64,000 nt of DNA, from positions 1 through 64,000 of the forward strand of contig JAJYMC010000041.1 of NCBI GenBank assembly GCA_021787335.1. Direction: 5' to 3'. The stretch comes from Bacillota bacterium. GTDB taxonomy: Bacteria; Bacillota; Sulfobacillia; JAJYWN01; JAJZPE01. The position numbers and the translations under genes are program-made. The notes beneath the pieces were generated by a model, which was given only the letters and a program-made list of their open reading frames with translations, made no database searches and was not told the origin of the DNA. Each line of letters opens with the position of its first letter. Position 1 is the first letter of the stretch. Below, piece by piece: positions 42,737-53,389 of this stretch.

Positions 42737-43738
42737 TTACTTAATGAAGGACCCGTTGATGAGGTCAGCGATCACGGGCTTCTGATCGATTAGCTTCTCT
42801 TCCAGCCACAGGTTGGCGCATTCCTCGCTTATCTGATAGAGCTTGCCGGGCTTGTCCGCCGTCCCGAAGTAGTCGGCGTTTTCCGGCCGGCCATAGAACT
42901 TGACCGTGGAGAGCGAGGCCACGAAGTCGGGCACGGATTGGTCCATGGCCTTGGCCATGATGGCGTTGGCGTCGTCCGGATTTGTCTTGGCATAGTCGAG
43001 GGCGTCGAACCATGCCTGGGTGATTCCGCGGACGGCATCAGGATACTGAGTGACAAAATCCTTGCGGAAAGCGAGCGTATCGACGATGATACCCGGGGTG
43101 TCCGTGCTGCTCACGAGGACCTGCCCGAACGTGGTGGCCTTGGCCTTGGAGAGCCAGGGTTCCCACGTAACGGCGGCGTCAATCTTGCCCGCCACGAAAG
43201 CCGCGCCGGCGTCGCCCGCGCTCATGTTCTGGACGTTCACGTCAGAAAGCTTCATCCCCTGCTGCTTGAGGAGGTACTGGAACCAGAAATAGCTCGCGCC
43301 GCCCCCCGTCTCGAGGGCCACCTTCTTGCCTTTGAGATCCTTGAGGGACTTGAACGCCTTCTTCGCCACCACACCGTCCCCGCCGTACGAGTCATCGAGG
43401 GCCAGCACCTGCACCACCGGTATGCCCGCCGCGACGGTCATGACGTGGGTATCCACCGTCGACGCGAAGCCCTGGATCCGGTTGGCAGCCAAGGCCGACC
43501 GGCGGTCGGTCACGCGCTGGATCACCTGGAGATCGACTTTCACGCCTTGTTTCTCAAAGAAGCCCTTCTGGGCCGCTATGTGAAGCGGCGCGAACCCTGT
43601 CCAGGAAGAAATCGCGATCTTCACGGGCTCGGTTGGAACCTTCGCAGCCTTTTGGCTCGACTTTCCGCATCCGGCTAGGGAAAAGGCGATCGCCACAGTC
43701 AGTAGAGCCACTGCGCTTATCAGGCGTCTTGTCTTCAT
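42737..43738 (-). CDS. lipoprotein substrate-binding protein, NMT1/SsuA type
   Basis: 333 residues with a lipoprotein signal: MKTRRLISAVALLTVAIAFSLAGCG, the LAGC lipobox placing the mature Cys near 23. The mature part has VKIAISSWTGFAPLHIAAQKGFFEKQGVKVDLQVI, TVDTHVMTVAAGIPVVQVLALDDSYGGDGVVAKK and AAVTWEPWLSKAK, typical of NMT1/SsuA/TauA-like receptors for small organic anions or aromatic nitrogen compounds. The ATG at 43738 follows AAGGAGG. It is the first transport gene after the IclR regulator. Confidence 0.9.
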   Translation of the reverse strand: MKTRRLISAVALLTVAIAFSLAGCGKSSQKAAKVPTEPVKIAISSWTGFAPLHIAAQKGFFEKQGVKVDLQVIQRVTDRRSALAANRIQGFASTVDTHVMTVAAGIPVVQVLALDDSYGGDGVVAKKAFKSLKDLKGKKVALETGGGASYFWFQYLLKQQGMKLSDVNVQNMSAGDAGAAFVAGKIDAAVTWEPWLSKAKATTFGQVLVSSTDTPGIIVDTLAFRKDFVTQYPDAVRGITQAWFDALDYAKTNPDDANAIMAKAMDQSVPDFVASLSTVKFYGRPENADYFGTADKPGKLYQISEECANLWLEEKLIDQKPVIADLINGSFIK

Positions 43739-43844
43739 GCCGCTGCTTTTCCTCCTTTTTCTCTGTGCCCCATGTTGGGATAGAAACGAATCCAAAACTA
43801 CCCCGCACGCCGCCTGTCCGGCTTCTGGCTGGGACCAGTTCAAT

Positions 43845-44648
43845 CTAAACCAATCGCCCCCCCCTTTCCAAGTCCTGCTTAGTGTTGGCGCTCAAACTGG
43901 CGGTGATCTTCTGGGACACTTCCTTGAGTTTCTGAAGTACCCAGGCCGATTTTCTCTCATCCAATCGAAAACGTGGGCCAGGCACACTCAGACCGGCTAT
44001 CGCGCGGCCTTCGGGATCGAAGATGGGAACCGCGATGGCCGTGACGCCTCGGTCATACTCCTCGTCGCTGATGGCGTGTCCCTGCTCTCGCACCTGACGC
44101 AGCAGTTCTCTTAATTGGGCGGCATCGGTGATCGTGTTTTCGGTGTAACGGTCGAGTCCTGCGTGCTGGACGACGGCCTCCAACTCCTCGTCGCTGAGAT
44201 AGGCCATCAGCACCCGGGCCGAGGCCCCTGCGTGTAGGGGAAGCACGGCGCCCTTCTCAAACGAGAGTCGGACCACCGTATCGCTTTCAACTCGCTCCAG
44301 GCAAATTGCCTCATACCCCGTGACCTGGGTGATGATCACGGTCTCACCAATCTCCCGTGAGAGCAACTGCATGTGAGGTAGCGCGCACTTGACCAGTTCC
44401 CTTTGAGCTGGAATCTTGCTCGCCAATGAAAGGAGCCTATTCCCTAGCTGATACCGGGCAAGACGGCGGTCATAGTGAATGATCTCGTGAGCCGTGAGGA
44501 CGGCAATGTAACGGTACAAAGTCGACAGCGATGTCTCGGTCTCGCTGGAGAGCCGGGACGCGGAAAGACCGTCCGGGAACCGTTCGAGGGCAAAGACGAT
44601 GGCGAGTGCTCGCTCCAGGCTAGCCATTGTTGGAAGCTTAGTTCTCAC
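43845..44648 (-). CDS. IclR-family transcriptional regulator
   Basis: 267 residues: winged helix MASLERALAIVFALERFPDGLSASRLSSETETSLSTLYRYIAVL and the IclR effector domain (LHAGASARVLMAYLSDEEL, YDRGVTAIAVPIFDPEGRAIAGLSVPGPRFRL). It heads the minus-strand catabolic cluster with 106 bases to the binding-protein gene. A 13-base palindrome overlaps its GTG start and is a candidate operator. IclR proteins often activate catabolic genes when an aromatic or hydroxy acid binds. Confidence 0.92.
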   Translation of the reverse strand: MRTKLPTMASLERALAIVFALERFPDGLSASRLSSETETSLSTLYRYIAVLTAHEIIHYDRRLARYQLGNRLLSLASKIPAQRELVKCALPHMQLLSREIGETVIITQVTGYEAICLERVESDTVVRLSFEKGAVLPLHAGASARVLMAYLSDEELEAVVQHAGLDRYTENTITDAAQLRELLRQVREQGHAISDEEYDRGVTAIAVPIFDPEGRAIAGLSVPGPRFRLDERKSAWVLQKLKEVSQKITASLSANTKQDLERGGRLV

Positions 44649-44656
44649 GCCGTGAG
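44644..44656. promoter_or_regulatory. palindrome overlapping the iclR start codon
   Basis: CTCACGCCGTGAG is a perfect odd palindrome covering the GTG start and part of the spacer to AAAGGAG. Its place fits autorepression, but a chance palindrome cannot be excluded. Confidence 0.35.
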
Positions 44657-44841
44657 AGCACTCCTTTCATGGAATAAGAACTTACAGAGCGCAGATTTGA
44701 ATTCCTGCCTCACTAGGCCAAATAATCATAATCGGACTATAATTCCTTTAAAAGGTTTTCAAAAGCCCTGATCCCTGCATGTCAGGCAACCCAGAGACGA
44801 GAGGCGATTAGTGTTTTGGGGGCGAGTTGGCGAAAAGGCGA

Positions 44842-44873
44842 GCCCGTCGGGCCGGAGCCCGACGGGCCTTTTT
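44842..44873. terminator. intrinsic terminator with strong T run
   Basis: GCCCGTCGGGC and GCCCGACGGGC arms with a four-base loop are followed by CTTTTT on the plus strand, and by TCGCCTTTT on the minus strand where it would end the DUF362 gene. Confidence 0.8.
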
Positions 44874-44900
44874 AAGTCCTTATCATCTAAAGTTCCCTAC

Positions 44901-46085
44901 CTACTTCAGCACCCGTCTGATCAGCCACGGGCGGTGGATCTCGACCGCCTTCTGGGCGCAGAGTTCCTGGCAGCAGAAGCAACGGATGCAGGTGTCGAGG
45001 TCGACATAAGGCCGCTTGGGCCGGGCGCCGTTGCCGCCGTCCTTGCGGACACCGGTCTCCCGCATGGCGATGGCCTTTGGCGGGCAGTTCTTGAAGCAAT
45101 CGCTGCAACCGGAGCAGAGGTCATGGTGGAAGACCGGGCGCGGGCCGGCCACCCGCCGGATGACGCGCCCGACCCCGGGCGAGACGCGGCTTTCGATGAG
45201 GCCCTTCCCGGCGGTGCCGGGGAGGTTGAAGTCGTGCAGGCGGACCTCGCCGAGCGGCGTGCCAAGTAGATTTATATCTTCGATATTTCCTGGAAGACCT
45301 CGCCTAGCTGCGGCGACGACGGTGGGAACGCGCAGCGGGTCGTGACCCAAGGCGTCCAGCGCGGCCACGTCCAGGGCGAACGGGCTGGGACTGGCCATGA
45401 TGAAGCCGACCGGCCGCGCCCGGCCGGCCGACGGCCCGGGGCCATCCATACCGACCACCGCGTCCATCACCGTCAGCACCGGCTTGACGCAGAGGGCCAG
45501 GTCCACCAGCATGTCCGCGAAGTCCTGGACGACGGGCATGCGGACATGGTACTCCATCTTGTGAAGTCCGGGGATGCAGCCGAAGAGGACCTTGACCGCG
45601 CCGGTGAAGGACATGAAGCCATGGCTCTTCAGCTTGGGCACGGCGACGATGACGTCGGCCTCGGCCGCCGCCTTGGTCAGGACGAAGCTCTTGACCAGCT
45701 TCCCCTCGGGGAAGGCGCGGGTCGCCTCGACATACTCCTGGTCGATGGCCGCGCCGGTGCGCTGGGCGACCTCGTCCATCCCGGCCGCCCGCCGGATCGG
45801 CCCGACCCAGCGCTCCGTGTACGGACCGCCCGGGCTGTCGCCGATGGTCACGATGCCGCCGGCCGCCTGGACCATCCGGACGACGGCTTCGACCACCGCC
45901 GGGTGGGTGGTGACCGCCTCTTCAGGGTGGCGCTTCGTCAGCAGGTTGATCTTGACGTAGACCCGCTGCCCCGGCACGATGTATCGTTCCATCCCGCCGA
46001 CCAGCCGGACGCTCTCGGCGACGGCGCGGTCGACGGCTTCCGTCTCATACGTCGAGCACTTGACGACCGACACTGGCACATGCAC
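44901..46085 (-). CDS. DUF362 protein with C-terminal 2[4Fe-4S] ferredoxin domain
   Basis: 394 residues. Residues 1-300 are DUF362: VYVKINLLTKRHPEEAVTTHPAVVEAVVRMV, GGIVTIGDSPGGPYTERWV, KLKSHGFMSFTGAVKVLFGCIPGLHKMEYH. The C-terminus has two four-cysteine clusters, CSGCSDCFKNCPPKAI and CIRCFCCQELCAQKAV, of the bacterial ferredoxin type. The function of DUF362 is unknown; a redox role with a small substrate is plausible. It begins 48 bases after glyA ends and has AAGGA upstream of the GTG. It may share a transcript with glyA and cysK. Confidence 0.88.
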   Translation of the reverse strand: MHVPVSVVKCSTYETEAVDRAVAESVRLVGGMERYIVPGQRVYVKINLLTKRHPEEAVTTHPAVVEAVVRMVQAAGGIVTIGDSPGGPYTERWVGPIRRAAGMDEVAQRTGAAIDQEYVEATRAFPEGKLVKSFVLTKAAAEADVIVAVPKLKSHGFMSFTGAVKVLFGCIPGLHKMEYHVRMPVVQDFADMLVDLALCVKPVLTVMDAVVGMDGPGPSAGRARPVGFIMASPSPFALDVAALDALGHDPLRVPTVVAAARRGLPGNIEDINLLGTPLGEVRLHDFNLPGTAGKGLIESRVSPGVGRVIRRVAGPRPVFHHDLCSGCSDCFKNCPPKAIAMRETGVRKDGGNGARPKRPYVDLDTCIRCFCCQELCAQKAVEIHRPWLIRRVLK

Positions 46086-46133
46086 CGGTATCCTTCATCT
46101 CCCCATGGCGACTGGGATGAGCCTGGGATCCGC

Positions 46134-47381
<1,248 letters not shown>

Positions 47382-47455
47382 CGTCGATATCCTCCTTGGG
47401 GTGGTCGGTTGGCGGCGGTGGTCAGTTCGCGCCGGTAGTCAGTTCGCGCCGGTGG

Positions 47456-48400
47456 TCAGTTCGCGCCGAATAGGTTCAGGCTCAGATATCGTTCCCCGGT
47501 GTCGGGGCAGATGGTGACGATGGTCTTGCCGGGACCGAGCGTCTCGGCTAGTTGGAGAGCGGCCCAGACGTTGGTGCCCGAAGAGACCCCCGCGAAGAGG
47601 CCCTCCTCCATGGCCAGGCGCCGGGCCATGGCCACGGCGTCTTCGTCTGATACCGTCACAAGCCGGTCGATGAGCTTCGTGTCAAGGACCTCCGGAATCA
47701 GGCCGTCGCCGATGCCTTGCTGGACGTGATGGCCGATGCATCCGCCGGCCAGGATGGCCGCGTTGGAGGGCTCGGCCGCGACGACCAGGCAACCGGGGAA
47801 CTCCTTCTTGAGCGTTTGCCCGATCCCGGTTATTGTGCCGCCCGTGCCGATGCCGGAAACAAAGGCGTCGACCCGCCCGCCGCGGCCGATCTGGGCGATG
47901 ATCTCGGCGGCGGTGCCGTCGCGGTGCGCCGCCGGATTAGCCGGGTTGGTGAACTGGCTGGCGAAGAAGACCCGCGGGTCCTCTTTGGCCATCCGTTCGG
48001 CCGTCGCCTTGGCGATGCGGATGGCCTCGCCGATGTCCCGGCCCGGCTCGGTCAGGACCAGCTCGGCGCCGTATGACCGCATCAGGGTCTGCCGCTCCAC
48101 GCTCATGTTGGCCGGCATGACGATCCGCACCTTGTAGCCCAGGGCCGCGCCGACCAGGCATAGGGCGATGCCCTGGTTGCCGCTGGTGGCCTCGACGATG
48201 ATCGAGTCCGGCTTCAGCCGGCCGTCCGCGCGGGCGGCCATGACCATGGCGTAGGCCGGGCGAATCTTGATGCTTCCACCGGGGTTGAGGAACTCCATCT
48301 TGGCCAACAGCCGTGTACCGTTGGCCGGCCTGACTCGGTTCATCTCCACCAGGGGCGTCTGTCCGACAGCTTCGAGAATGGATGCTTTGATGTCGCTCAC
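47456..48400 (-). CDS. cysK: cysteine synthase (O-acetylserine sulfhydrylase)
   Basis: 314 residues. VGQTPLVEMNRVRPANGTRLLAKMEFLNPGGSIKIRPAYAMV holds the PLP Lys, ATSGNQGIALCLVGAALGY the substrate loop, GIGTGGTITGIGQTL the phosphate cradle and TICPDTGERYLS the C-terminal Ser-free end. The residue after the Lys is Ile rather than the common Asp/Cys, a minor variation. GTG at 48400 is chosen because GGGAGGACC precedes it; the frame extends to 48529 without one. Gene order glyA-cysK suggests serine-derived glycine and cysteine metabolism. Confidence 0.92.
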   Translation of the reverse strand: MSDIKASILEAVGQTPLVEMNRVRPANGTRLLAKMEFLNPGGSIKIRPAYAMVMAARADGRLKPDSIIVEATSGNQGIALCLVGAALGYKVRIVMPANMSVERQTLMRSYGAELVLTEPGRDIGEAIRIAKATAERMAKEDPRVFFASQFTNPANPAAHRDGTAAEIIAQIGRGGRVDAFVSGIGTGGTITGIGQTLKKEFPGCLVVAAEPSNAAILAGGCIGHHVQQGIGDGLIPEVLDTKLIDRLVTVSDEDAVAMARRLAMEEGLFAGVSSGTNVWAALQLAETLGPGKTIVTICPDTGERYLSLNLFGAN

Positions 48401-48532
48401 GGCGGTCCTCCCTGTTAGGTAGATGGATCGATCTGAGCGATGAGCCACCAGTGAGAGTCGGAACTTGTCGATGAAAAGGCCAAATCCATTCTTTCCATAC
48501 CAGAACCGTTTGTCCTGCGCCGCAAGCAAAAA

Positions 48533-48561
48533 AGCCTGGGCGGCCGTCGGCCGACCAGGCT
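48533..48561 (-). terminator. intrinsic terminator of the oxoamine synthase gene
   Basis: AGCCTGG and CCAGGCT arms with a GC-rich inner stem are followed on the minus strand by TTTTTTGC, 45 bases after the stop codon at 48605. Confidence 0.8.
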
Positions 48562-48604
48562 CTTTAGCTGGGTCAGGGAACGATTGCGGGACGAGGCGGA
48601 GGGC

Positions 48605-49993
48605 TCAGATCGCCCCGACGGCCTTCCCCGTCTTCTCGATGGCCGCTAGGGTGTCGTCCAGATCCTCCTGGGTGTGGGTGGCCATCAGCGACAGGCGGAT
48701 GCGGGACAGCTTGCGGGCCACGGCCGGGTAGAAGACCGGGTTCACGTAGATGCCCATCCGGTCGAGCTGGCGGCCCATCTCCTTGACCTTGTAGTCGTCG
48801 CCGATGATCAGCGGGAAGATGGCCGTCTCGGCGTTGCCGAGGTTCCAGCCCATGGCCAGGAACTTCTCGCGCATGTAGTCGATGTTCTTCCACAACCGCG
48901 CCCGCAGCTCTGGCTCGTCCTCGATGACGTCGAGGGCCGTATTGAGCGAGGCCGAGACGGCCGGCGGCAGGGCTGTCGAGAACATGTAGGAGCGGGCGAA
49001 GAAGCGGAGGTAGTTGACGACCTCCTTGTTGGAGGCGACGAAGCCGCCGACCCCGCCGAGGCCCTTGGAGAGCGTCCCGGCGACGATGTCGACCTGCCCA
49101 TCGACGCCCCAGTGCTCCGGGGTCCCGTGGCCGTTCTTGCCGATGACGCCGGTGGCGTGGGCCTCGTCGATCATCAGGCGGGCGCCGTGCTTGCGGACGA
49201 CGGGGATGAGCTCCGGCAGCGGCGCGATGTCGCCGTCCATGGAGAAGACGCCATCGACGATGACCAGGATGCCGTGGTCACCTTCCTGGCGGCGCAGGCG
49301 GCCAAGGAGCTTGTCGAGGGCTTCCGCGTCCTGGTGGGGGAAGACCTTGATGGTCGCCCCGGAGAGCCTGGAACCGTCAACGATGCTGGCGTGATTGAGG
49401 ATGTCGTTGACGATGATGTCGCCCTCGCGGGCCAGGGCGGTGACGCAGCCGACGTTGGACGAGTAGCCGGCCGGGAAGACGATGGCGTCCTCGCAGCCCT
49501 TGAACCGGGCCAGCTTCTGCTCCAGCTCGGCGTGGAGGTCGACGGTCCCGGCCAGGAGCGGCACGCTGCCGGCGCCGGCGCCATACTTCTCATAGGCCTT
49601 GATGCCGGCCTCGATGACCCGTGGGTGAGTGGTCAGGCCCAGGTAGTTGTTGGAGGCCATCATGACCATCTCGCGGACCTCGCCGGTGTCCTCGTCGCGG
49701 ACCTTGACCCGGTTCGCCGACGGGCCCAGGAGGGTGCGGCGGTACAGATAGTAGCCGCTCTCTTTGTTCAGCTCGGTGAAACGCCAGAACGGCCCGACCT
49801 TGGCAAAGATGTCCCGGTCGGGGCCTTCGTAGAAGTCGGCCAGGCTGTCGCGGAAAAGGTCGTAGTCACCGCGGGCGAGACGGTCGAGCCGCTCTTTCTC
49901 GCGGGCGTCGGCCCGGGCACGATGGGCCGGCGCGGCCTTGGCGGCCTGCGTCTCGGCGCTCGGACCTTCCTCGGGTGTGATGTCCTCTGGCAT
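48605..49993 (-). CDS. alpha-oxoamine synthase (KBL/BioF/serine palmitoyltransferase-like)
   Basis: 462 residues. MASNNYLGLTTHPRVIEAG, GSVPLLAGTVDLHAELEQKLARFKG, IVDGVFSMDGDIAPLPELIPVV, LMIDEAHATGVIG and AGTLSKGLGGVGGFV (PLP Lys) identify the alpha-oxoamine synthase family. About 75 extra N-terminal residues, including FWRFTELNKESGYYLYRRTLLG, are longer than standard BioF or KBL and resemble serine palmitoyltransferase-like enzymes. The acyl-CoA and amino acid cannot be decided: glycine plus acetyl-CoA (KBL) fits the neighbouring glyA, but no threonine dehydrogenase gene is present. GGGGGTCC precedes the ATG. Confidence 0.85.
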   Translation of the reverse strand: MPEDITPEEGPSAETQAAKAAPAHRARADAREKERLDRLARGDYDLFRDSLADFYEGPDRDIFAKVGPFWRFTELNKESGYYLYRRTLLGPSANRVKVRDEDTGEVREMVMMASNNYLGLTTHPRVIEAGIKAYEKYGAGAGSVPLLAGTVDLHAELEQKLARFKGCEDAIVFPAGYSSNVGCVTALAREGDIIVNDILNHASIVDGSRLSGATIKVFPHQDAEALDKLLGRLRRQEGDHGILVIVDGVFSMDGDIAPLPELIPVVRKHGARLMIDEAHATGVIGKNGHGTPEHWGVDGQVDIVAGTLSKGLGGVGGFVASNKEVVNYLRFFARSYMFSTALPPAVSASLNTALDVIEDEPELRARLWKNIDYMREKFLAMGWNLGNAETAIFPLIIGDDYKVKEMGRQLDRMGIYVNPVFYPAVARKLSRIRLSLMATHTQEDLDDTLAAIEKTGKAVGAI

Positions 49994-50068
49994 ATCGGTG
50001 GACCCCCTGATTGGACGTCTGGGTTGCCGACCGTCGGGGCGGCGGCCTCAGGCTGGCACTTTCTTGCG

Positions 50069-50087
50069 TTGTGCACAGCCTTGTGCA
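50069..50087. repeat. short direct repeat upstream of the oxoamine synthase gene
   Basis: TTGTGCA occurs at 50069-50075 and 50081-50087, a 12-base period next to an AT-rich ATATATT. It is in the 110-base gap between dnaE2 and the synthase gene. It could be a regulator site; the likeness to DnaA boxes is weak. Confidence 0.3.
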
Positions 50088-50110
50088 AATATATTCGACG
50101 GTCCGGGGGC

Positions 50111-53100
50111 TTAACCCTTCTTCCGACTGTAAAAGGGCGGGCTTGACCGCGCGGGGCGCGGGACAGGGCCGGCGGGGACGCCCCCAGGCGCCGGACGGGA
50201 CGGCGGCGGCAGGTCCTTCGGGTCGAGGTGGGCCACCCGTTCAGCGGTCACGCTGACCCCCTTCCCCCGTCGCTCGACCTTGCCCCAGACGACGAGGGGC
50301 GGGCACGGGTCGCAGAAGATGTACTGGCCGTACTTTTGGTACACGTTTTCGAAGACGGTGACGTCGGCCAGCCCGAACTCGTCCTCGAGGGAGAGGAAGA
50401 CGACCGTCCTCCCGCTCTTGGTCGGCGGCCGATGGGGCCGCACCAGCAGCCCGGCCACCTTGACCCGGCGGCCGCGGGCCATCGTCGCCAGCGAGCGGCT
50501 GGCGGTGAAGCCGTCGGCCTTCAGCCGTTCGCGGAGGAGGCTCATGTAGTGTCGGCTGACCTGGATGCTGAGGATATCATGCTCGAAAGCAACCTTTTCG
50601 AAATCAGTGAAGTCTTCGACCGCCGGCCACTGGGCCACCGAATCCTGAGGCGCCGGCTCGGCCGTCTCCAATAAGCCACCCACGGTCCGCCTGGCCAGGG
50701 CGTCGTCGAGGAGCCAGAGGAGAGCCCGCCGGTTCGGCTCGAGGGCGTTGAAAGCGCCGGCCTTGATGAGGTTCTCGATGATGTCCCGGTCGACGGTGGT
50801 CCGGGCGCAGAAGTCGAAGAGGTCGGCGAAGGGCCGCCCAGCACGGGCCGCGATGATGGAGTCCAATGCCTCGCGGCTCATCCCTTTGAAGGCCTTCAAG
50901 GACACTCGGATGCCCGGCTTGCCCGCGGCCTCCTCGACGGCGAACGCCTCCTGGCTTTTGTTCACATCGGGGGGAAGGATGGCCACCCCGCGCCGCCTGG
51001 CTTCGACGCAGATGGTGTTCGGCGGGTAGTAGCCCATCGGCTGCAGACTGAGGATGCCGGCGAAGAAGTGGGCCGGGTAGTAACGGAGGAGGTAGGCCGT
51101 CTTGTAGGCGGTGCTGGCAAAGGCCGCCGCGTGGGCTTCGCAAAACCCGTAGCTGGCATAGCCGGCGATGTAGCCGAAGACGGTCTCGGCCACCTCCCGC
51201 TCGACCCCTTGAGCCATAGCCTTCTCAATGAAGAGGCGGCCGATCTCCTGCATCTCCTGGCGCGAACGGGCATGGCTCATCACCCGCCGCAGGCGGTCCG
51301 CTTCGCCCGGGGTGAAGCCGGCGACCGCCGTGGCGATCTCGATGACCTGCTCCTGGAAGAGGACCACGCCATAGGTCTTCTCCAGGATGGGCTGCAGCTT
51401 GGGGTGAAGGTAGGTGACCGGCTCGCGGCCACGGCGGCGCTCGACGAAAGGCTCGACCATGTTGCCCTTGATCGGCCCGGGGCGGATGATAGCCAGGCTG
51501 GCCACGATGTCTTCCATATTATCCGCGCCGAGCCGGGCCTGGAGGGCCCGCTGCGCGGGACTCTCGAGCTGGAAGACGCCGATGGTCTTGCCCGTCCGGA
51601 GCAGCCGGTAGACCTCCGGGTCATCGGGGGGCAGTTTCTCGTAATCGAAAGGGGCCGCGCCGGCGCGTCGTCCGCCCGAGATGCCGTTCCCCTGGACCGC
51701 GCCGTTGATCGACCGCACCGCCTCCTCGACCGCCCCCATCGTCCTTAGGCACAGGAGGTCCAGCTTGACCAAGCCGGCGTCCTCGGCGAGGTCCTTGTCC
51801 AGCTGGCAGACGACGATTCCCTTGGCCGCCTCCTGGAGCGCGGTGACCTCGGTCAACGGGCGGGCCGAGATGACCAGCCCGCCGAGGTGGGTGCCCAGGT
51901 GACGCGGGAAACCGGCCACGGCTTTGGCCGCCTCGAAGAGACGCTGGTAACGCCGGGCCGGCAGAAGGCCGCCCTGCTTGAGTTCGGGCAGGCCCTCGAA
52001 GGCCAGTTCGACCTCATCGGCGCCGATCCAGGGCAGCCGCTTGGCCAGCCGGTCGATCTCCTCGGGCGGAAAGTCAAGGGCCTTGCCCAGGTCGCGGATG
52101 GCCGACCGCCCCTGGAAGGTGTTGAAGGTGGCCACCGCCGCCACGCGCTCCGCGCCATAGCGGTCGTAGACGTACCTGGTGACCCGGTCCCGGTGGCGGG
52201 CATCGAAGTCGATGTCGATGTCCGGCTTCTCGGCCCGCTCCAGGCTCATGAAGCGTTCGAAGAGGAGGCCGCGGCGGACCGCGTCGACGTCGGTGATGCC
52301 CAGGCAGTAGGCGACGGCCGAGTCGGCGGCCGAGCCGCGCCCGGCGAAGTGGATGCGTTCCTTGCGCGCGTACTTGGCGACGTCCCAGACGAGGAGGAAG
52401 TAGTCCTCGTAGCCGAGGCGGGTGATGATGTCCAGCTCGTGGTCCAAGCGTTGCCGCACGGCGGCGGTGATGGTCCCGTAACGCCAGCGGGCCCCCTGCT
52501 CGACGACCCGTTTGAGGTAATCGGCGGCCGTCCCAGCCGGGACCTCGAACCGCGGGTAGAAGCGCGCATCAAGGTCCAGGGCTGGTCCACAGCGCTCGGC
52601 GATCTCCTCAGCGGTGCGGATGGCCTCCGGGAACTCCGCGAAGAGGGCGGCCATCGCCGGCGGGGACTTGAGGTCGTTCTCGGCGTTGAGCCGCCGCTCG
52701 GGATGGATGTCGCTGATCTTGGTCAGGGTCCGGACGCAGGTCAGGAGGTCATGGGCGGGAAAGCGGTCCGGGGTGGCGTAGTGGACGTCGTTGGTGGCCA
52801 CCAGCCGCAGGCCGAGGTGGTCGGCCAGTTCCCTGAGGTCGCGGAGGAGCCCAGTGGTTCCGGGCAGCTGTTCGTTCTGGACCTCGATGAAGAACCGGTC
52901 CGGCCCGAGCAGGTCGCGGTAACGACGGGCCACCTCCAGGGCCGTGGCATAGTCACCGCGCAGGACCAGGGAGGGGATCTCACCACGGCGGCATCCGGAA
53001 AGGACGGCCACGTCATCGTTGTGGGCGGCGAGGTCGGCCCAGGCCAGGCGGGGCTTGAGGCGCTCGTTGGTCAGGTGGGCCTGGCTGACCAGCCGGCAGA

Positions 53101-53374
53101 GGTTGGCGTAACCGCGCGGGCCGAGGGCCAGGAGGGTGAGGTGGCCGCCTTCTCGGGTCAGCGGCGAGGCCGCCCAGACCTCGGCCCCATGGATGGGCTT
53201 GATACCGGCCGCCCTGGCCGCTTTGACCAGCGGGATGGCCGAGCTGACGTTGTCGTGGTCGGTCACGGCCAGGGCCGGGGAACCGTCGGCGGCGGCCTTT
53301 CGGACAAGGTCCTCGATCCGGCTGGCGCCGTCAAGGAAAGAGAACTGGCTGTGCACGTGAAGGTGAGAGAACAT
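50111..53374 (-). CDS. dnaE2: DnaE2/ImuC-type error-prone DNA polymerase III alpha subunit
   Basis: 1087 residues. PHP domain with HLHVHSQFSFLDGAS and TDHDNVSS; polymerase core with GRGSAADSAVAYCLGITDVD, FERFMSLERAEKPDIDIDFDARHRDRVTRYVYDRYG (catalytic Asp residues in DIDIDF) and GFPRHLGTHLGGLVIS; C-terminal OB-fold region VKVAGLLVRPHRPPTKSGRTVVFLSLEDEFGLADVTVFE. The short length and operon with a degenerate Y-family gene and DUF6504 fit DnaE2/ImuC rather than the replicative DnaE. It would carry out mutagenic bypass synthesis after DNA damage. Start ATG at 53374; it lies 15 bases after the DUF6504 gene. Confidence 0.9.
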   Translation of the reverse strand: MFSHLHVHSQFSFLDGASRIEDLVRKAAADGSPALAVTDHDNVSSAIPLVKAARAAGIKPIHGAEVWAASPLTREGGHLTLLALGPRGYANLCRLVSQAHLTNERLKPRLAWADLAAHNDDVAVLSGCRRGEIPSLVLRGDYATALEVARRYRDLLGPDRFFIEVQNEQLPGTTGLLRDLRELADHLGLRLVATNDVHYATPDRFPAHDLLTCVRTLTKISDIHPERRLNAENDLKSPPAMAALFAEFPEAIRTAEEIAERCGPALDLDARFYPRFEVPAGTAADYLKRVVEQGARWRYGTITAAVRQRLDHELDIITRLGYEDYFLLVWDVAKYARKERIHFAGRGSAADSAVAYCLGITDVDAVRRGLLFERFMSLERAEKPDIDIDFDARHRDRVTRYVYDRYGAERVAAVATFNTFQGRSAIRDLGKALDFPPEEIDRLAKRLPWIGADEVELAFEGLPELKQGGLLPARRYQRLFEAAKAVAGFPRHLGTHLGGLVISARPLTEVTALQEAAKGIVVCQLDKDLAEDAGLVKLDLLCLRTMGAVEEAVRSINGAVQGNGISGGRRAGAAPFDYEKLPPDDPEVYRLLRTGKTIGVFQLESPAQRALQARLGADNMEDIVASLAIIRPGPIKGNMVEPFVERRRGREPVTYLHPKLQPILEKTYGVVLFQEQVIEIATAVAGFTPGEADRLRRVMSHARSRQEMQEIGRLFIEKAMAQGVEREVAETVFGYIAGYASYGFCEAHAAAFASTAYKTAYLLRYYPAHFFAGILSLQPMGYYPPNTICVEARRRGVAILPPDVNKSQEAFAVEEAAGKPGIRVSLKAFKGMSREALDSIIAARAGRPFADLFDFCARTTVDRDIIENLIKAGAFNALEPNRRALLWLLDDALARRTVGGLLETAEPAPQDSVAQWPAVEDFTDFEKVAFEHDILSIQVSRHYMSLLRERLKADGFTASRSLATMARGRRVKVAGLLVRPHRPPTKSGRTVVFLSLEDEFGLADVTVFENVYQKYGQYIFCDPCPPLVVWGKVERRGKGVSVTAERVAHLDPKDLPPPSRPAPGGVPAGPVPRPARSSPPFYSRKKG

Positions 53375-53389
53375 GGCTGTCCCCGATTT

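Noticed and set aside
50069-50087. DnaA boxes and a possible replication origin
   Set aside because: Only two degenerate copies, no dnaA or dnaN, no AT-rich unwinding region.
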